Source: Kuschelorhynchus macadamiae (taxonomy: Eukaryota > Arthropoda > Insecta > Coleoptera > Curculionidae). From it: a stretch of DNA of 64,000 nucleotides. Below, piece by piece: positions 20,476 through 32,559 of this stretch (positions within the stretch are counted from its first letter, which is position 1; each line of letters begins with the position of its first letter). The notes below the pieces were generated by a model. It was not told where the DNA came from and made no database searches. It worked only from the letters and a program-made list of their open reading frames with translations. The DNA lies in NCBI GenBank assembly GCA_030620095.1, contig JAUTXW010005212.1, positions 81,001 through 145,000 of the forward strand. The letters run 5' to 3'. The position numbers were made by a program, and so were the translations under genes.

Positions 20476-20870
20476 AGATGGCAAAACAAAATGGTGGCCA
20501 AATAAAATTTTTAAAAAATCTTGTTTAATTGACTTTAAATTTTGCAGGAAAATTAGATGTGAAAATGGGATAAACTGGTACGAATTCAACATGACGTAGC
20601 AAAATGGCGGTATGTGTCAATGTAAAAACTACTTATTGAATTTATTTCAAATCATGCCCAAAAGTCAAGTGTGGCATAGGTAGAAAGAAAATGGTAAAAT
20701 ATTGGTAGAAATCCAATATGATGGAACAAATAAAAATGAAAAGACACTATATGTAACACATATATACTGTGACTATGTACTGAACTAAACTGGGTTATAC
20801 TTTACTATTCCTAACAAATGGAAAAAAATCATAACGAGGGAAGTTCCGGGTAAAGAAATTTACCGATTTT
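20466..20870 (+). repeat. GCCAT-motif repeat family, copy A (right portion)
   Basis: It continues the copy interrupted by the tandem array: AAGATGGCAAAACAAAATGG, AAAATGGCGG and the characteristic far end with CATAACGAGGGAAGTTC and TTTACCGATTT. The same far end appears alone at about 41345-41400. Confidence 0.65.
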
Positions 20871-21640
20871 GCATTCCTGCATTTTGATTTCGACGTTTCG
20901 GTTTTGAGATATCATCATCAACTTTTTTCTTCTTAGAGCGGCCATTTTGTTTTTTAGCAAATTTAAAAAGAACTTTTTTCCCTTTAAAATCATGCCAAAA
21001 AAATCGTTTTTTGTTCGAGTTGGCCATGACTGCGGAGGCCATTTGCTTTAAAAAACAATTACGATTCATTTAGTTATAGGGAATTCTGAGAAAATAAATT
21101 CGCATTAAGTGTATTTCTTTTCTATCTTTTACTAACCTATGCCTCCAAACAGATAGATAGAGATTCACTCAGTGTACACCGTCTGAAATGCCTTTCATTG
21201 GTACTTTAGTTACTGACGACGGCGACATCAGACTTAAAAAAAATTTAATGATCCGTTCTACGACAAATAAATGTATGTATGTACTCAAAAACGAGTTTCT
21301 ATTTACTTTCAAATATATACCTGATAACAATGAATAAAATAAGAAAACTAAATTAAACCTAATAATCTCTGGATAAACGATGTTCTTTATACTTATTACT
21401 AATCTACCTACCTACGGAATATTTAAAAAAGCCGACCAAAAAGTATCAAAAAAATAATGACAATCGAACTAGAAACATACAAGAATATTTTACCGAAATT
21501 CCTACATCTTATACACGAGTTTCAAACCTAGAGCTAAACATGTTTAAAGATTTATTTAAAACAAAACATAATAATAATTCAAAAATAAATAACAAAATAA
21601 ATTTAACAAAAAAAAATTAAGGCTACAATTCAAATACCGG
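20871..21640. other. Intergenic stretch with a degenerate hammerhead-like fragment
   Basis: At 20884-20925 the minus strand reads TTGATGATGATATC then CCGAAACGTCG, resembling a decayed PLE-type hammerhead core. The rest of the stretch has no recognised gene. Confidence 0.3.
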
Positions 21641-21649
21641 TCGTTTTTG

Positions 21650-22260
21650 TTAATGCACTTTTAACACTTCTTTAAAACCGATCTGGTAACGCAATAAAGA
21701 GTGTTCTGATTAATATTTGATAGTACATCCCGCACATGTTGTTCAAGTATTTGTAAATTTTCAGGGGTATCGAATTCATACGTTTCATTTTTAACATATC
21801 CTCATAAATAAAAGTCTAGGGAAGTAATGTCTGGAGACATGACAGGCCACCGCACAGGACCGCTGTTGTTTCTCTAATTGCCGGAGCTATTTCTGTTTGC
21901 AACATTGCAAGGTATCTTGGCCTGTTTAGAGTTTACACGTAAATAAAAAGCCCAATTAATCGATTTGTTAGAAAAATAACACAAGAATGGTTTAATAAAA
22001 AAATCATGCTAAAACAAGTAGGTATTGGTTTTTTACCATAAACACGTTAAAACTAAATGGTATTTGCAGCCTTGTTCCCGTAATTGAGGATTTTCTACAG
22101 CACAGTAATGGTGGTTGTGTCTGTTAAACACGCCACAATTGGTAAAATGCATTTCGTCGGACCATAAAACATAAGAGTTCTTTTTAAATTTGCAAAAAAA
22201 CAAAATGACCGCCATAAGAAAAATAAAGTTGGTGATGGTAAACCGAAAGGCCGAAATCAA
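21650..22260 (-). pseudogene. Degenerate Tc1/mariner transposase, internally deleted
   Basis: The minus strand first reads YVLWSDEMHFTNCGVFNRHN and CAVENPQLREQG (about 22070-22190), the first catalytic Asp region. After a gap it reads RWPVMSPDITSLDF and then DTPENLQILEQHVRDVLSN (about 21680-21860), the third-acid region and C-terminus. The second catalytic block is missing and the frames are broken. It is related to, but distinct from, the intact transposase at 7760-8857. Confidence 0.75.
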
Positions 22261-22299
22261 AATCTAAATGCAGGGATGCATTGCCCTTAAAAAAGTTGC

Positions 22300-24740
22300 C
22301 TAAATAGTGTTTTTACAGATTTTGAAAACATTATGAAATAAACAAAAATACAGCACTTTTTCGAAAATGCAAACTTTTAGTTTTTTCAAAAAAATCTTAG
22401 TCTCAAAAACGAAAAAAAAAGTCGTCATTAAACCGACATTGAATTTTTCAATGGAATGGCCTACAACTTGTGAATAAACGGATAAACCCTAAAGAGGCAT
22501 TTCTAAATAATTCAAGTATAGATACAAGTTTTCAACAAAATACATTTTCAACATTTTTGAAGGAAGTTATACGTAATAAAAGCATACATAAAAATCCAGT
22601 GCATCTTAAAACCAACTTAAAGAAATTTTTAAAAAGAGATTGTGAACTTCAGTGGCAAATTTTAAAATACTTTTTAAATAAAATTAACTTAACTCCGTTC
22701 TTATATTTCGGGTAATTTTCAGATTATACACCGTCAGGACTTACTTTATCCGTTAAGTCTACCCTCATAAGTTGTCTAACCGAAGTTAGATTTGATCAAT
22801 AAGAAATACAAATACCATATTAACGCAAATTTAAACTTCAAAATTGTTTTCCTTAAATGATATGGATTCATTTCAGCCAATGAATAAATAAAACAAAGGA
22901 AGGAGCGTAAGCTCTTTGACTGTTGTCCGGGATGGCTGTTGAATATGCCAGATGTAACTTTCGGGTGGCAGTGTTATTCTATTGTATAGAATTTTAGGGA
23001 AAGATAGACGGCAATTAAATAACAAATTATGCTTTGAGTCATTTTTAATCTGGATTATCAAATTAAAATTATACTGCAATGTACGCCTTTGCAATTTGCG
23101 GTTAGGTCTGTTATAAAAAAGGCAAACCTGCTTTAAAGACAAAATATCTAAATTTCTAAACTTGTGTTTTTCGGAGTTTTAGAACAACCACAAGCCTTGC
23201 GAAAACAAAATGATGAGCCATATGTGGCTAGTGCAGATAGCCGACTTCCATCGCCCGTATCCCATTGTTAAACAACTTTCATGCTCCATTATTTGTTTTC
23301 TTTATTCATTGATTTCAGCCCAGCAACTTTTTCCCTCACTGTTAATCGTCCAGACTTTCAAATTTATTTGGTGCGGATATTCATATTCCAAGGAATATTT
23401 TCGGCGGACCCTTCAGGTTTGCCGAATTTCAATTCAAACCTTGTAATTATCCCTGACGACGACAGAATTTATAATTTAGGTAATAATAGAAATAGAACTG
23501 ATTTAAATTCCACAAACTAGGTATATAACAAGTATGAAAACACCCTAATTAACATCTCAAATAATTTTGAACCGATCAATGTGACTCAGACTTTACCAAA
23601 ATATTTGACTATACACTCTTTAAATGGTGTATTATTATCAATGATAGATTGTCTTGTGAACCTTAAACCAAAGCAAGCATTAGATAATATTTTCTTTGCT
23701 TAAACCTAATCAAAATATTAAAGCACAGAAAAGAAACGTGCAAACTCCTGTTTCACTAACATCAATGAATTTTTCCGAGTCTCCTATAGACAGTTTTAAT
23801 TAGCAAAAACTCAACTCGGGAACCTCGAGTGAAATAAACATTTCGATAGCGAAAAATACCCGCCAGAGGACTGTGTTGAACAGAATTTAACTTATTAATA
23901 CAACAATAAACCACCAAAGCTATGAACAACGTTTTGGTAATCACATTTACTATCCCCGAGAACATGTCAACCCTGATGGAGAAATCCTGCCAGTGAGCTG
24001 TGTTTCTCAGAATACCAACGTATACCCCCAGTTGCCAGTTCGACGTTTTGGTAACGGAAGTGACCATCCCCTTTCGAACATTTGCAAAAAATTATATCTT
24101 TAAACAGTATGACCTAGGGTATCGTACTCATCACGGAAGGGAATTGCACCATATGGGTCAATTTCCATAGTAAATTTTATATTAGGCTAGTCACTTCAAT
24201 GTCACAACCTTAAAAAAAGCATGAATTATTAGGCGAGAGCACTTGGTTATAAGCGTCATGTTTGAAGATACATTGTGACACTTGTCTAAGCCCGCCACTC
24301 ACTATTCGGTTGGTTCGTAGGTTCGATTCGTTGATTCAATCAAGGAATGGATAAATCTTTCATCCCCGCTATATTGAACATATAAAAAAAAAACAAAAGA
24401 TTTGATTCGGACGAATTGTTCGCCGAGGTCAAACCAAACTTGATTATCCCCCAAAAGACGGAATCGAAACGCAAAGAAACGAATGGATGAACCGGACCCT
24501 CCACGCTATGCGAACGAATGGACGAATCGTGAGTAGTTTAGGCATGCTGAATTTGAAATGCCCGCTTAATTTTTCATTGACTAAATGTTAAATAGTTTCC
24601 ACGATAGAAAATCATGTAGCTCGGAGGAAATTTTGCAATATTGTTGTTAATTTGAATTTGCTGGAAAGGTAATTTAACGTGAACTTACATAATTAAATAA
24701 AATATACAAGTTCCAATTGAAAATTTGGCAGAAAAATAAC
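22300..24740. other. Unrecognised intergenic region with a few open stretches
   Basis: Plus-strand readings at 22470-22715 (NPKEAFLNNSSIDTS) and 23281-23700 (PSGLPNFNSNLVIIPDDDR; LPKYLTIHSLNGVLLSMI) look somewhat coding-like but match no family I know. Around 23820-24065 two imperfect ~120-bp direct copies share GTTTTGGTAA. I cannot assign any function. Confidence 0.3.
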
Positions 24741-24744
24741 ATTA

Positions 24745-26075
24745 CAATAAAGATATTTTTTTTCGAATATTTAAAAAAAATCGGTAAATTTCCTTTACAC
24801 ACATTATAAATGATTCCTTTTATTACGAATGGTGTGAACCAATTTAATTCAGTACATAGTTATTTAGGAAGCCATTTGGTCCAATATATTGGATCCCTAC
24901 CAATATTTTACCAGTTTCGACCACTTGATTTTGGACATAATTTAAAATTAATTCAATAAGTAGTTTTTACATTGACACACACACCGCGATTTTGTTACGT
25001 CATGTTGAATTAGCACCAGTTTATATATCATTTCATCAGTTTATATCATTTAATTTTTCTCCAAAATTTACAGCCAACATGTATTGGTAACACAACTTTA
25101 ACAGCTTATCTCTATATCACAATTAATGCTTGCACAAATTTGAAATTAATCTATTTAGTAGTTTTTTTCAGACTGATTTTTAAACATTTTATTAGGCCGC
25201 CATTTTGTTTTGCTATCTTATATTTATACCAAAATGTTATCAGTTCATTTTTATGTAACACTTGATTTTTTTTGGGAAATTTGAGGTAAATTGGATAATT
25301 AGTTTTTTTAGGAATAATTTTTTATCGTTTCTCTAGGCCGCCATTTTGTTCTGGCATATTGGATTTTTACCAAAATATTACCAGGTCATCCCCATATGAG
25401 CCTTAAATTTTTTTCAAAATTTGAAGTCAACTTATGAGTAGTTTTTAAGCTGTAGCGCGAACTGACAGACAGGTGGCTCGACGGAATTGATAAATCATAT
25501 TTTTTGGAATCTAGGGACGCTAAAACGCGAAAATATGTAAAACCTGGTAGGGTGAATTTTTGAGATTACAAACATTTTATTTGCTCGCCATTTTGTTCCG
25601 TCTTCTTGAATTAATACCACATAATTAAAAATTCATCTCTATACTTAATATTTTATTAAGCCACCATTTTGTTCCGCTATCTTGGATTCGTACCAAAATT
25701 TTACCAGTTGATTCCTACATAATACTTGATTTTTGTGCTTACATTGGATAAGCACTTTCTTAGTAATAATTTTTTTAAATTTCACTAGGACGCCATTTTG
25801 TTTTGCCATATGGGATTTTTACCAAAATGATACTAGATGATCCCATATAACCCTTAATTTTTGACCAACATTTGAAGTCAATCGGGTAAGTAGTTTTTTA
25901 GCTATGCCGCGAACAGACAGACCGACAGATTGACAGACAGACAGACAGACCAACGGAATCCAGAAAACATGTTTTTCGTCATTTAGGGACCCTGAAACAC
26001 GAAGATCTGAAAAAATCTCGGAGGGTGATTTTTTCACGATTACAATACTTTCCTTTTATGAGGGAAGTAAAAACA
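24745..26075 (-). repeat. GCCAT-motif repeat family, copy B
   Basis: This copy is inverted relative to copy A. It has several tandem modules carrying GCCGCCATTTTGTT, each about 140-170 bp, then GCCGCGAACAGACAGACC. It ends TTTTTTCACGATTACAATAC and CTTTTATGAGGGAAG. The far end at 24755-24860 is the reverse complement of the family's other terminus (GGTAAATTTCCTTTAC). Confidence 0.75.
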
Positions 26076-26475
26076 TATTTACAAGCTCTCATGCGTTCTT
26101 GGATCTAAAAATTTTTTTTTTGATCAGGTCGCCTTAGAAGTTTAACAATGTCTTTTGTTTTAATTGTTTTAGAAATAATATGGACTATGTAACGTTTTCC
26201 AGAAAACCGTTTTTAGTGCGCCATTTTGGAAGATAAGTATTACTGAGAGCACATAATACGATCATTAAAAGAAATACACATTATACACAAAAGTACAAGT
26301 TACCAAATTTTAAAACGACATTTAAAATGGCAAAAAATGCAATAATAATAATTATTATAATAATAATGTTTTATTTCTTCAATTGAAAAGTGCAACATAC
26401 AAAAAAATATACACTGTACAATAATTGGAGAAAAAGTCAAAGCTACAAAAAAAAACAAAGCAAAAACATGTCAGG

Positions 26476-27530
26476 TTATACAAAAAAATCCTGAAAAGAA
26501 TAACAATTTTTTCCCAAAAGCAATTTTTTGACTTTATTTTTGAAAATAGAAATACTGCGGGACTTACGAATATCATCATCAAGTGCATTATAAAATTTAC
26601 AAGCAGCATATAAAGTGCCTTTCTGAAAAAAAGACGTACGATGACTATCGTGCAACAGCAGGTCTTTAGCACGTGTATTGTAATTGTGGGATGGTCTATT
26701 TGACTGAAGTAGCAATTTATTTTTGAATGCATAAAGACATACTTCCATAATGTACTGGTCAAAAACTGTTAAAATTTTTAAACCCCTGAACAGCGACCTG
26801 CAAGACTCTCTATGTGAAAGACCGCCTATTATCCTTAACGCGTATTTCTGCAATAGAAAGACCCGTCTGCTTTCTTTACCTCTGCCCCAAATCAAAATGC
26901 CATATTTGACATGACAGTGAAAATTAGCGTAGTATAAAGTCAACAAAGTGTCCTGACCACAGTGATTCCTAAGATAGCTTAACGCATAACAGGTTCTCCA
27001 AAGCCTACTACATAATGCATCAATATGAGTAGTCCACGTAAGCCTGTCGTCAAACACCACATCCAACATCCTCGTTTCACTTATGGGCGCAAGCGTGTCA
27101 GGTGAGTTTTCAAACAATGCAACAATATTGTCAGTTTGTCTTTTTGAGTGTGTAAAACAAAGAACATTCGTTTTAGCCTTATTCAATATTAAATTATTCT
27201 TCTCTGACCAGGATATTATTTTTCTATAAACATTTTCCGCGATAACTTTAAGAGACGGTAGATCAGGCCCAACCATCAGAATGTTAGTATCGTCCGCATA
27301 ACAAACAGGAAAAATGTCTGATGTGTCTTTAGAAAGATAAAAAATAAGGTCATTAGCAAATATCAAATATAGTAATGGGCCCAAAATTGAACCCTCGGGA
27401 ACGCCCTGAGTTATAAGTTTAGATGTACTATTTTCATTGGTGATTTTTACATATTGAAAACGCTCTTCAAGGTAAGATTCAAGCAACTGAAGAAATTGAT
27501 TTCAAACACCGTATCTTGATAGTTTCGACA
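26476..27530 (-). pseudogene. Non-LTR reverse transcriptase, C-terminal block
   Basis: A 336-codon open reading (26476-27486) carries LITQGVPEGSILGPLLYL, CYADDTNILM (YADD active site), WSEKNNLILNKAKTN and YGILIWG. It ends as the typical CR1/Jockey C-terminal region (YNTRAKDLLL, YNALDDDIR). A stop just upstream, near 27505, separates it from the junction with the PLE. No RNase H domain follows. Confidence 0.88.
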
Positions 27531-27580
27531 ACAAAATCTGATCAAAATACAAGAGTTCTAACCACACTACACCACAACTT

Positions 27581-27649
27581 GTTACGTTCTAGACGCGCGT
27601 TTCGCTAACCAAGTTAGCATCATCAGCAGATGATATAAACTAAAGTAAC
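27581..27649 (-). ncRNA. Hammerhead-like ribozyme motif in PLE left (inverted) arm
   Basis: Nearly identical to the right-arm motif but on the minus strand, with the same CTGATGA, GCTAAC/GTTAGC stem and GAAACGCGCGTC. The one visible change is a T for C just after the predicted cleavage triplet (GTCT rather than GTCC). Confidence 0.62.
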
Positions 27650-27844
27650 TTATCCTAACCGAGACTATTTATAGGTAAATGTGGTCAAACTTGGTTGCGC
27701 CCGACTGCACCGTTGTCCAGTAAACAATAGAGGGGGACTATAGGGAATAGGCCCTCTGTCTTTATTTAGTGCTTTCTTACCACATTTAACTATTTCTATA
27801 CTCTCAAATGCATCCAATAATCTATTATTAGATACGTTACTGGG

Positions 27845-30032
27845 TTGAAGGTTGAATCTTTTGCCAAACAAAAGTGGCTAAATTTAGAAATTAAAAATCT
27901 GTATAGCAAACGAAGTATGCTTGAAATTGAAGCATACGGATTATTTAAAAAACTCACTTATAAACTTAGTAATTTAGAATTTGAACAATGGTTAGATTTC
28001 CAAAGAAACATGTTCGTAGTTATTGATGCCAAGTTTTTAAAGAAAATGTGTTCACTTAAAACCAAACTGAGAAAGTTGAAACCACAAAAACAAATTTCTT
28101 CGGAAGTCGAGAACATTGTAGAAAACCTTTCTTCTCAGTCCTTTGATAATAGAGAAATCGCCCTTTTGAATAAAGGTTCGAATTTTGCAGAGCCTCCAGT
28201 AAAAAATAGTTTACCAACTATTATAGCGAATATCGAAAGTTTTATTAAATACGTGCCAGAGTCAACTAAGGGATTCATTAGAGAGGCTTGCAGAAATCAA
28301 ATCTCAAAAAACGTTGTTAACAACAAGTAAAAATATGTTTCTCGTAAGTTACTAAAAGAAAAAAGAATGTTTTTATTTAAAAGCTGACAAAGGAAATAAG
28401 GGTATTATACTAGACAAAACAGATTATATTGAAACAGTAGACCATTTGATTCAAACCGGTCCCTACCATTTAATTAAGAAGAACCCGTTATCAAAAATGA
28501 TAACAGAAGTAAAAAATACCTTAAAACAGTATAAAAACCTTGTGTCCGATAAACTAAAATTTAAACTAACATATAGTAACCCACAGTTATCTAAACTGTA
28601 TTGCCTTCCCAAAATCCATAAACTTGGGAAGCCCATGAGACCTATTGTTTCAGCTGTTGGATCACTAACGTACAATATTTCAAAATGGTTAGTAGAAGAA
28701 TTCAGCAGATTAAATATCTCGTACGATAACTTTGAGGTTACTAACTCGTTAGAAAAAGAATGTTCACTTAAAAGAAGGTGAAATTTTAATATCTTTTGAT
28801 GTAAGCTCATTATTTCCTAGTATACCCATACCATTAGCTTTAGAGTACCTAAAGGAACTACTTGAAATCAATAATTTGAAGAAATTATTGATGAATATTT
28901 ACTTCTTACAAAATTATGTATGAATCAAAATTTTTTTCAGTTCAACAATAAATATTATAAACAACTTGAGGGAACTGCGATGTGCAATTGCTTGTCTCCG
29001 TTCCTTGCAAATTTGTTTATGGGTAGATTAGAAACCCAGTTCAAAAAAGAACTCAAGTATTTCCCAAGGCTGTGGTATAGATACGTAGACGATATATTTG
29101 CTATTTTTGATACTAAAACAGAAAATTTGGACACTTTCTTAGAAACATTAAACAATAAATATCCTTCTATTAATTTCACATACGAAAAGGAGAACAATGG
29201 GCAATTACCTTTTCTCGACACGTTAGTTATTAGAAATAACGATAAATTAGAATTTGATATTTATAGGAAATTTACTAATACTGATAGGTATATAACATAC
29301 GACTCATTTCATTGCCGTCAACACAAAATGGCAGCATTTCATTTCTTAACTCACAGATTAGTCAATTTTCCATTAAGTAAAGAACGTTTTAACAATGAAA
29401 TGAATCGGATTAAAAAAAATATAGCTAAAGTAATGGATATAATGGTAATTTTGTACATAAATTAGTAAATAGACACAAGCATAAGAAAATGTTAAAAGAT
29501 GCCACTACTCTTCAAGGCTCCCAATAAGTTCATAGTAATCCCATATGATCCCAGATATACGAGAGGTCTAGAAAAAGTATTTAAAAACGTAGGTTTTAGA
29601 GTAGCCTACAAAACGGAGAACAGTTTGAAAAATCTCCTTGGAAACCCTAAAGACAAAGTCGACTTGAAGGAGAGGAGTGGCATCTATGAAATTAGCTGTA
29701 ATGACTGCGATCTAAAATATGTTGGGCAAACTAAACGCTCCATAAATATTCGTTTTAAAGAACACATGGCACATTTAAGATACGGAAGAACAGAAAAGTC
29801 AAGCGTTGCCCAACACGCTTTAGAAAACAATCACCAAATGGGAATAAATAATCTTAAGTTGATTAAAAATGTATCTAATAATAGATTATTGGATGCATTT
29901 GAGAGTATAGAAATAGTTAAATGTGGTAAGAAAGCACTAAATAAAGACAGAGGGCCTATTCCCTATAGTCCCCTCTTTTGTTTACCTGACAGTCGGGTTC
30001 AACCAAGTATGACCACATTTACCTATAAATAG
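27845..30032 (+). pseudogene. Penelope-like reverse transcriptase with GIY-YIG endonuclease, frameshifted
   Basis: Four successive open blocks (27845-28330, 28446-28781, 28920-29465, 29499-30032) cover the protein in order. The first is the N-terminal region. The second has KLYCLPKIHKLGKPMRPIVS. The third has the CNCLSPFLANLFMGRLE and RYVDDIFAIFD catalytic motifs. The fourth has GIYEISCNDCDLKYVGQTKR with FKEHMAHLRYG, the GIY-YIG nuclease. Frameshifts between blocks make it inactive. The protein would reverse-transcribe the element's RNA at a nicked target. The last ~54 residues are duplicated in inverted form at 27665-27835. Confidence 0.9.
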
Positions 30033-30048
30033 TCTCGGTTAGGATAAG

Positions 30049-30116
30049 TTACTTTAGTTTATATCATCTGCTGATGATGCTAACTTGGTTAGCGAAACGC
30101 GCGTCCAGAACGTAAC
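30049..30116 (+). ncRNA. Hammerhead-like ribozyme motif in PLE right arm
   Basis: The order is stem I strand (GTTAC...ATCTG), CTGATGA, stem II (GCTAAC paired with GTTAGC), GAAAC, the short palindromic CGCGCGTC, then the returning stem I strand (CAG...GTAAC). This matches hammerhead architecture with a very short stem III, as reported for Penelope-like elements. A single T lies between CTGATGA and stem II. Activity is not shown. Confidence 0.65.
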
Positions 30117-30188
30117 AAGTTGTGGTGTAGTGTGGTTAGAACTCTTGTATTTTGATCTATCGTCCACCACAGGTTCTAGTGTTAGGAC

Positions 30189-30960
30189 ACAAAATCTGAT
30201 GGTTTACCATATCAAAAGCTCTAGAAAAGTCAACAAACAGCCTCACAGTGCATAACTTTTTATCAATTGCATCCACGATCCTATTATGAAAAAAAGAAAG
30301 CAATGTTTCAGTACTCTTCTGTTTTGTAAACCCGTGTTGGGCCTCAGATAGTAGGATATTCTTTTTAAAAAAGTCAATTAACCTGTCCTTTATACTAAGT
30401 TCAAATATCTTGGATATACTTGAAAACAAACTTACTGGCCTATAGTTACTGTAGTCATTCGGATTACCTTTTTTATAAATAGGAATCACCGATGCAAGTT
30501 TAAGCTTTTTAGGAAATACACATTCAGTGAAAGACAAGTTAATTAAATATGTAAAAACACTACATAAGTAAAACTTACATTTTTTAAGAATATTATTAGA
30601 AACCCCATCAGGACCACTAGAATTTAAATTCTTCAACCTATTCAAAGCTAAAACACCTGGTTCACAGATTGGGGAGAGGAAAACTGAGAATGAGCAACAA
30701 GGGGCATTCGAATTTAAAAATTCATAGTCAATATCGCCATGGGAATATGGTATTATAAAATGTTTATTAAAATTCTCGGCAACTTCTCCACTACCTATTT
30801 ATTCATCTCCTTTAAAAAACTCTACTTTTTTTAAGTTAATATTTTTCTTTTGGAGATTATTAATAATTTGCCACATTGTTTTTGATTTATTACTTGAATT
30901 GTGTATTTTTTTGTCATTTTCCACTTGCCGAGAAATCCTAAGTTTCTCTCTGTAGATTTT
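30189..30960 (-). pseudogene. Non-LTR reverse transcriptase, N-terminal block
   Basis: The reading includes SNKSKTMWQIINNLQKK (linker), SGPDGVSNNILKKC, ASVIPIYKKGNPNDYSNYRP and VSLFSSISKIFE. These are canonical fingers/palm motifs of the non-LTR reverse transcriptase (IPIYKKG, NYRPISLL-like). Next come GFTKQKSTETLLSFF and FVDFSRAFDMVNHQIL. That last motif, with the first catalytic Asp, is where the PLE inserted. An in-frame stop lies near 30800. Confidence 0.85.
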
Positions 30961-30965
30961 ATTTA

Positions 30966-31637
30966 TGAGATAATTTTAATATATGCGGTGTTGTGGAACT
31001 AATTAAGACTAAAAAAATATGTATATAAATATAGGTTTGGTATGGAATACCATATAAAAAACACTGTCGCAGCGCTCTTACTAAAAGTAAAATTGATTTT
31101 TAAAATGTATTTCCAAATTTCTCAAGAAAAATACTACAAATAGTTTAACCTAAAAGAGGGGGGTATTCACTTATGTTGGATAACCCTGTACTTGAGTAAA
31201 GTTAAGTGTATTATCAATGTACTTGATGTACTCTTAACTGCTGTAATACATTTGGTCTCGTTATTATTTGATAAAAAATATAAATATATTTACAATTATG
31301 GGTTTCAGAGGTCAGGACGCTTTGAGGATAAAATCAAATGAAGCCTATTTTGTTATCATACTACTTGCGAGCCGAGAACTTGCGCAAGTGTCAAAGCGGA
31401 CAATGAGTCAGAAGTTGGCGGATTGCGATGCTCGCGGCAAGAAGAGCGCCAAAGTGCGTTTTTCGTGAAACACAGACGGTTACGTACCGCAGGGAGGCAG
31501 AAATTGTAACGAATTTAATTGAGAGTTTGTATTTTTGTGTTATTGTTATTGTTACTGTTTAGATAAGTTACTATCGTGTTACGTGTTTGTTGTCAAGAAA
31601 AATGAAATTTTGAGATAATTTTAATATATGCGGTGTT
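30966..31637. repeat. 27-bp perfect direct repeat flanking a 618-bp segment
   Basis: The repeat lies at 30966-30992 and 31611-31637, starting TGAGATAATTTTAATATATG. The enclosed 618 bp is somewhat GC-richer in its middle (31370-31490) but has no recognised gene. The left copy abuts the 5' end of the non-LTR element. Confidence 0.8.
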
Positions 31638-31639
31638 AA

Positions 31640-32550
31640 GGTAAGTTTTTATTAACACTTTTTATTTGTCTTAATTAAAGCTAACGAGCTAAGTGGTGAA
31701 ATATGACACATTGAAAAGTTCGTAAAAAATTAAATATTTTTTTACGAACAATTAAGGTGTTTTATACAATAACTTATTAATTTGTCATTTTTGAGCTTCA
31801 TTGTTTATTGTTTACGTTTGTATAGTAAACGTGTGTACAATGATCAACAGGTACGGACATATAGGGAAGAAGCTCCCCCCAAAATTTTATCTCGTTAGCA
31901 AAATCTTATTTTTTTTGTGGTAACATAGTAAATGCAGCTCTTGATTTAAACAGTCTTCTTTGCCTTGAGCCGATAACGAGGACGTTTTTGCTTTCTTTTT
32001 TAATCATTAGTTTTAATTTTTTTTTGGCTTTTTCGCAACTGTATAAAAATATTTAACTCTAAATTAATTATTCAGTTGCGATAAATCCAAAAAAAAATTT
32101 TGTTTGTCAATCTAAACGCAACAAATAATCTGAATACATTTAAAAATAGTTTTAATATGTTAAACATTTTTCATATTACTCCCCCCTCCCAATATTTTCT
32201 CTTTGGTCCGTCCCTGAATATCTATAGGAAATTGTACATTTCAAAGCCTAATTTGTATTTTTAACAAACATTGTGAACTGTAAGCTTATTAACGTTACCG
32301 TTAAAAATCAATTACTTCTGTCACTAATGTAAAAAATTCATGTTTAATTTAGGTTCGGCCTTTTTAAGATAAAGGTCAAGTTGTTTCATTCTATATGCTT
32401 TACAGAAGCGCAACCAGGTTTTCTAGCTTGAGGTCTCATACTTTTTGTTGATGACTCAAAAAAAGTTCCTATTTTCATAAATCAGTGACAATATAACAGA
32501 ATATATCCTTCTTGTATTGGGGTCCGGGGGGGGGGGCGGTCCAGACCCTG
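31640..32550. other. Intergenic stretch, no recognised gene
   Basis: AT-rich with a short poly-G run near 32527. No coding or repeat structure was recognised. Confidence 0.4.
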
Positions 32551-32559
32551 GCCTGAAAT

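Larger units (their letters stand above)
27543..30188 (+). mobile_element. Penelope-like retroelement nested in the non-LTR element
   Basis: The target duplication ACAAAATCTGAT is present at 27531-27542 and 30189-30200. The left ~295 bp (27541-27835) is an inverted copy of the right end (29871-30158), the fold-back arrangement typical of Penelope-like elements. About 30 extra bases (30159-30188) lie beyond the right arm. Inside is a plus-strand reverse transcriptase plus GIY-YIG gene in four broken frames. Each inverted arm holds a hammerhead-like core. Confidence 0.9.
26341..30965 (-). mobile_element. 5'-truncated non-LTR retrotransposon (CR1/Jockey-like), split by a PLE
   Basis: Minus-strand reverse transcriptase sequence is found in two blocks, 30189-30960 and 26476-27530. 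They are interrupted by the PLE at 27543-30188. The 3' end carries AATAAA and an (ATT)n-like tail near 26341-26368, typical of such elements. The endonuclease is missing, so the copy is 5'-truncated near 30965. Removing the PLE and one copy of its 12-bp duplication restores continuity inside the reverse transcriptase. Confidence 0.85.

Noticed and set aside
22873..23142. 89-codon minus-strand open frame
   Set aside because: No motif recognised, no partner segments; could be chance.
28463..28810. 115-codon minus-strand open frame inside the PLE
   Set aside because: Shadow of the PLE reverse transcriptase on the plus strand.
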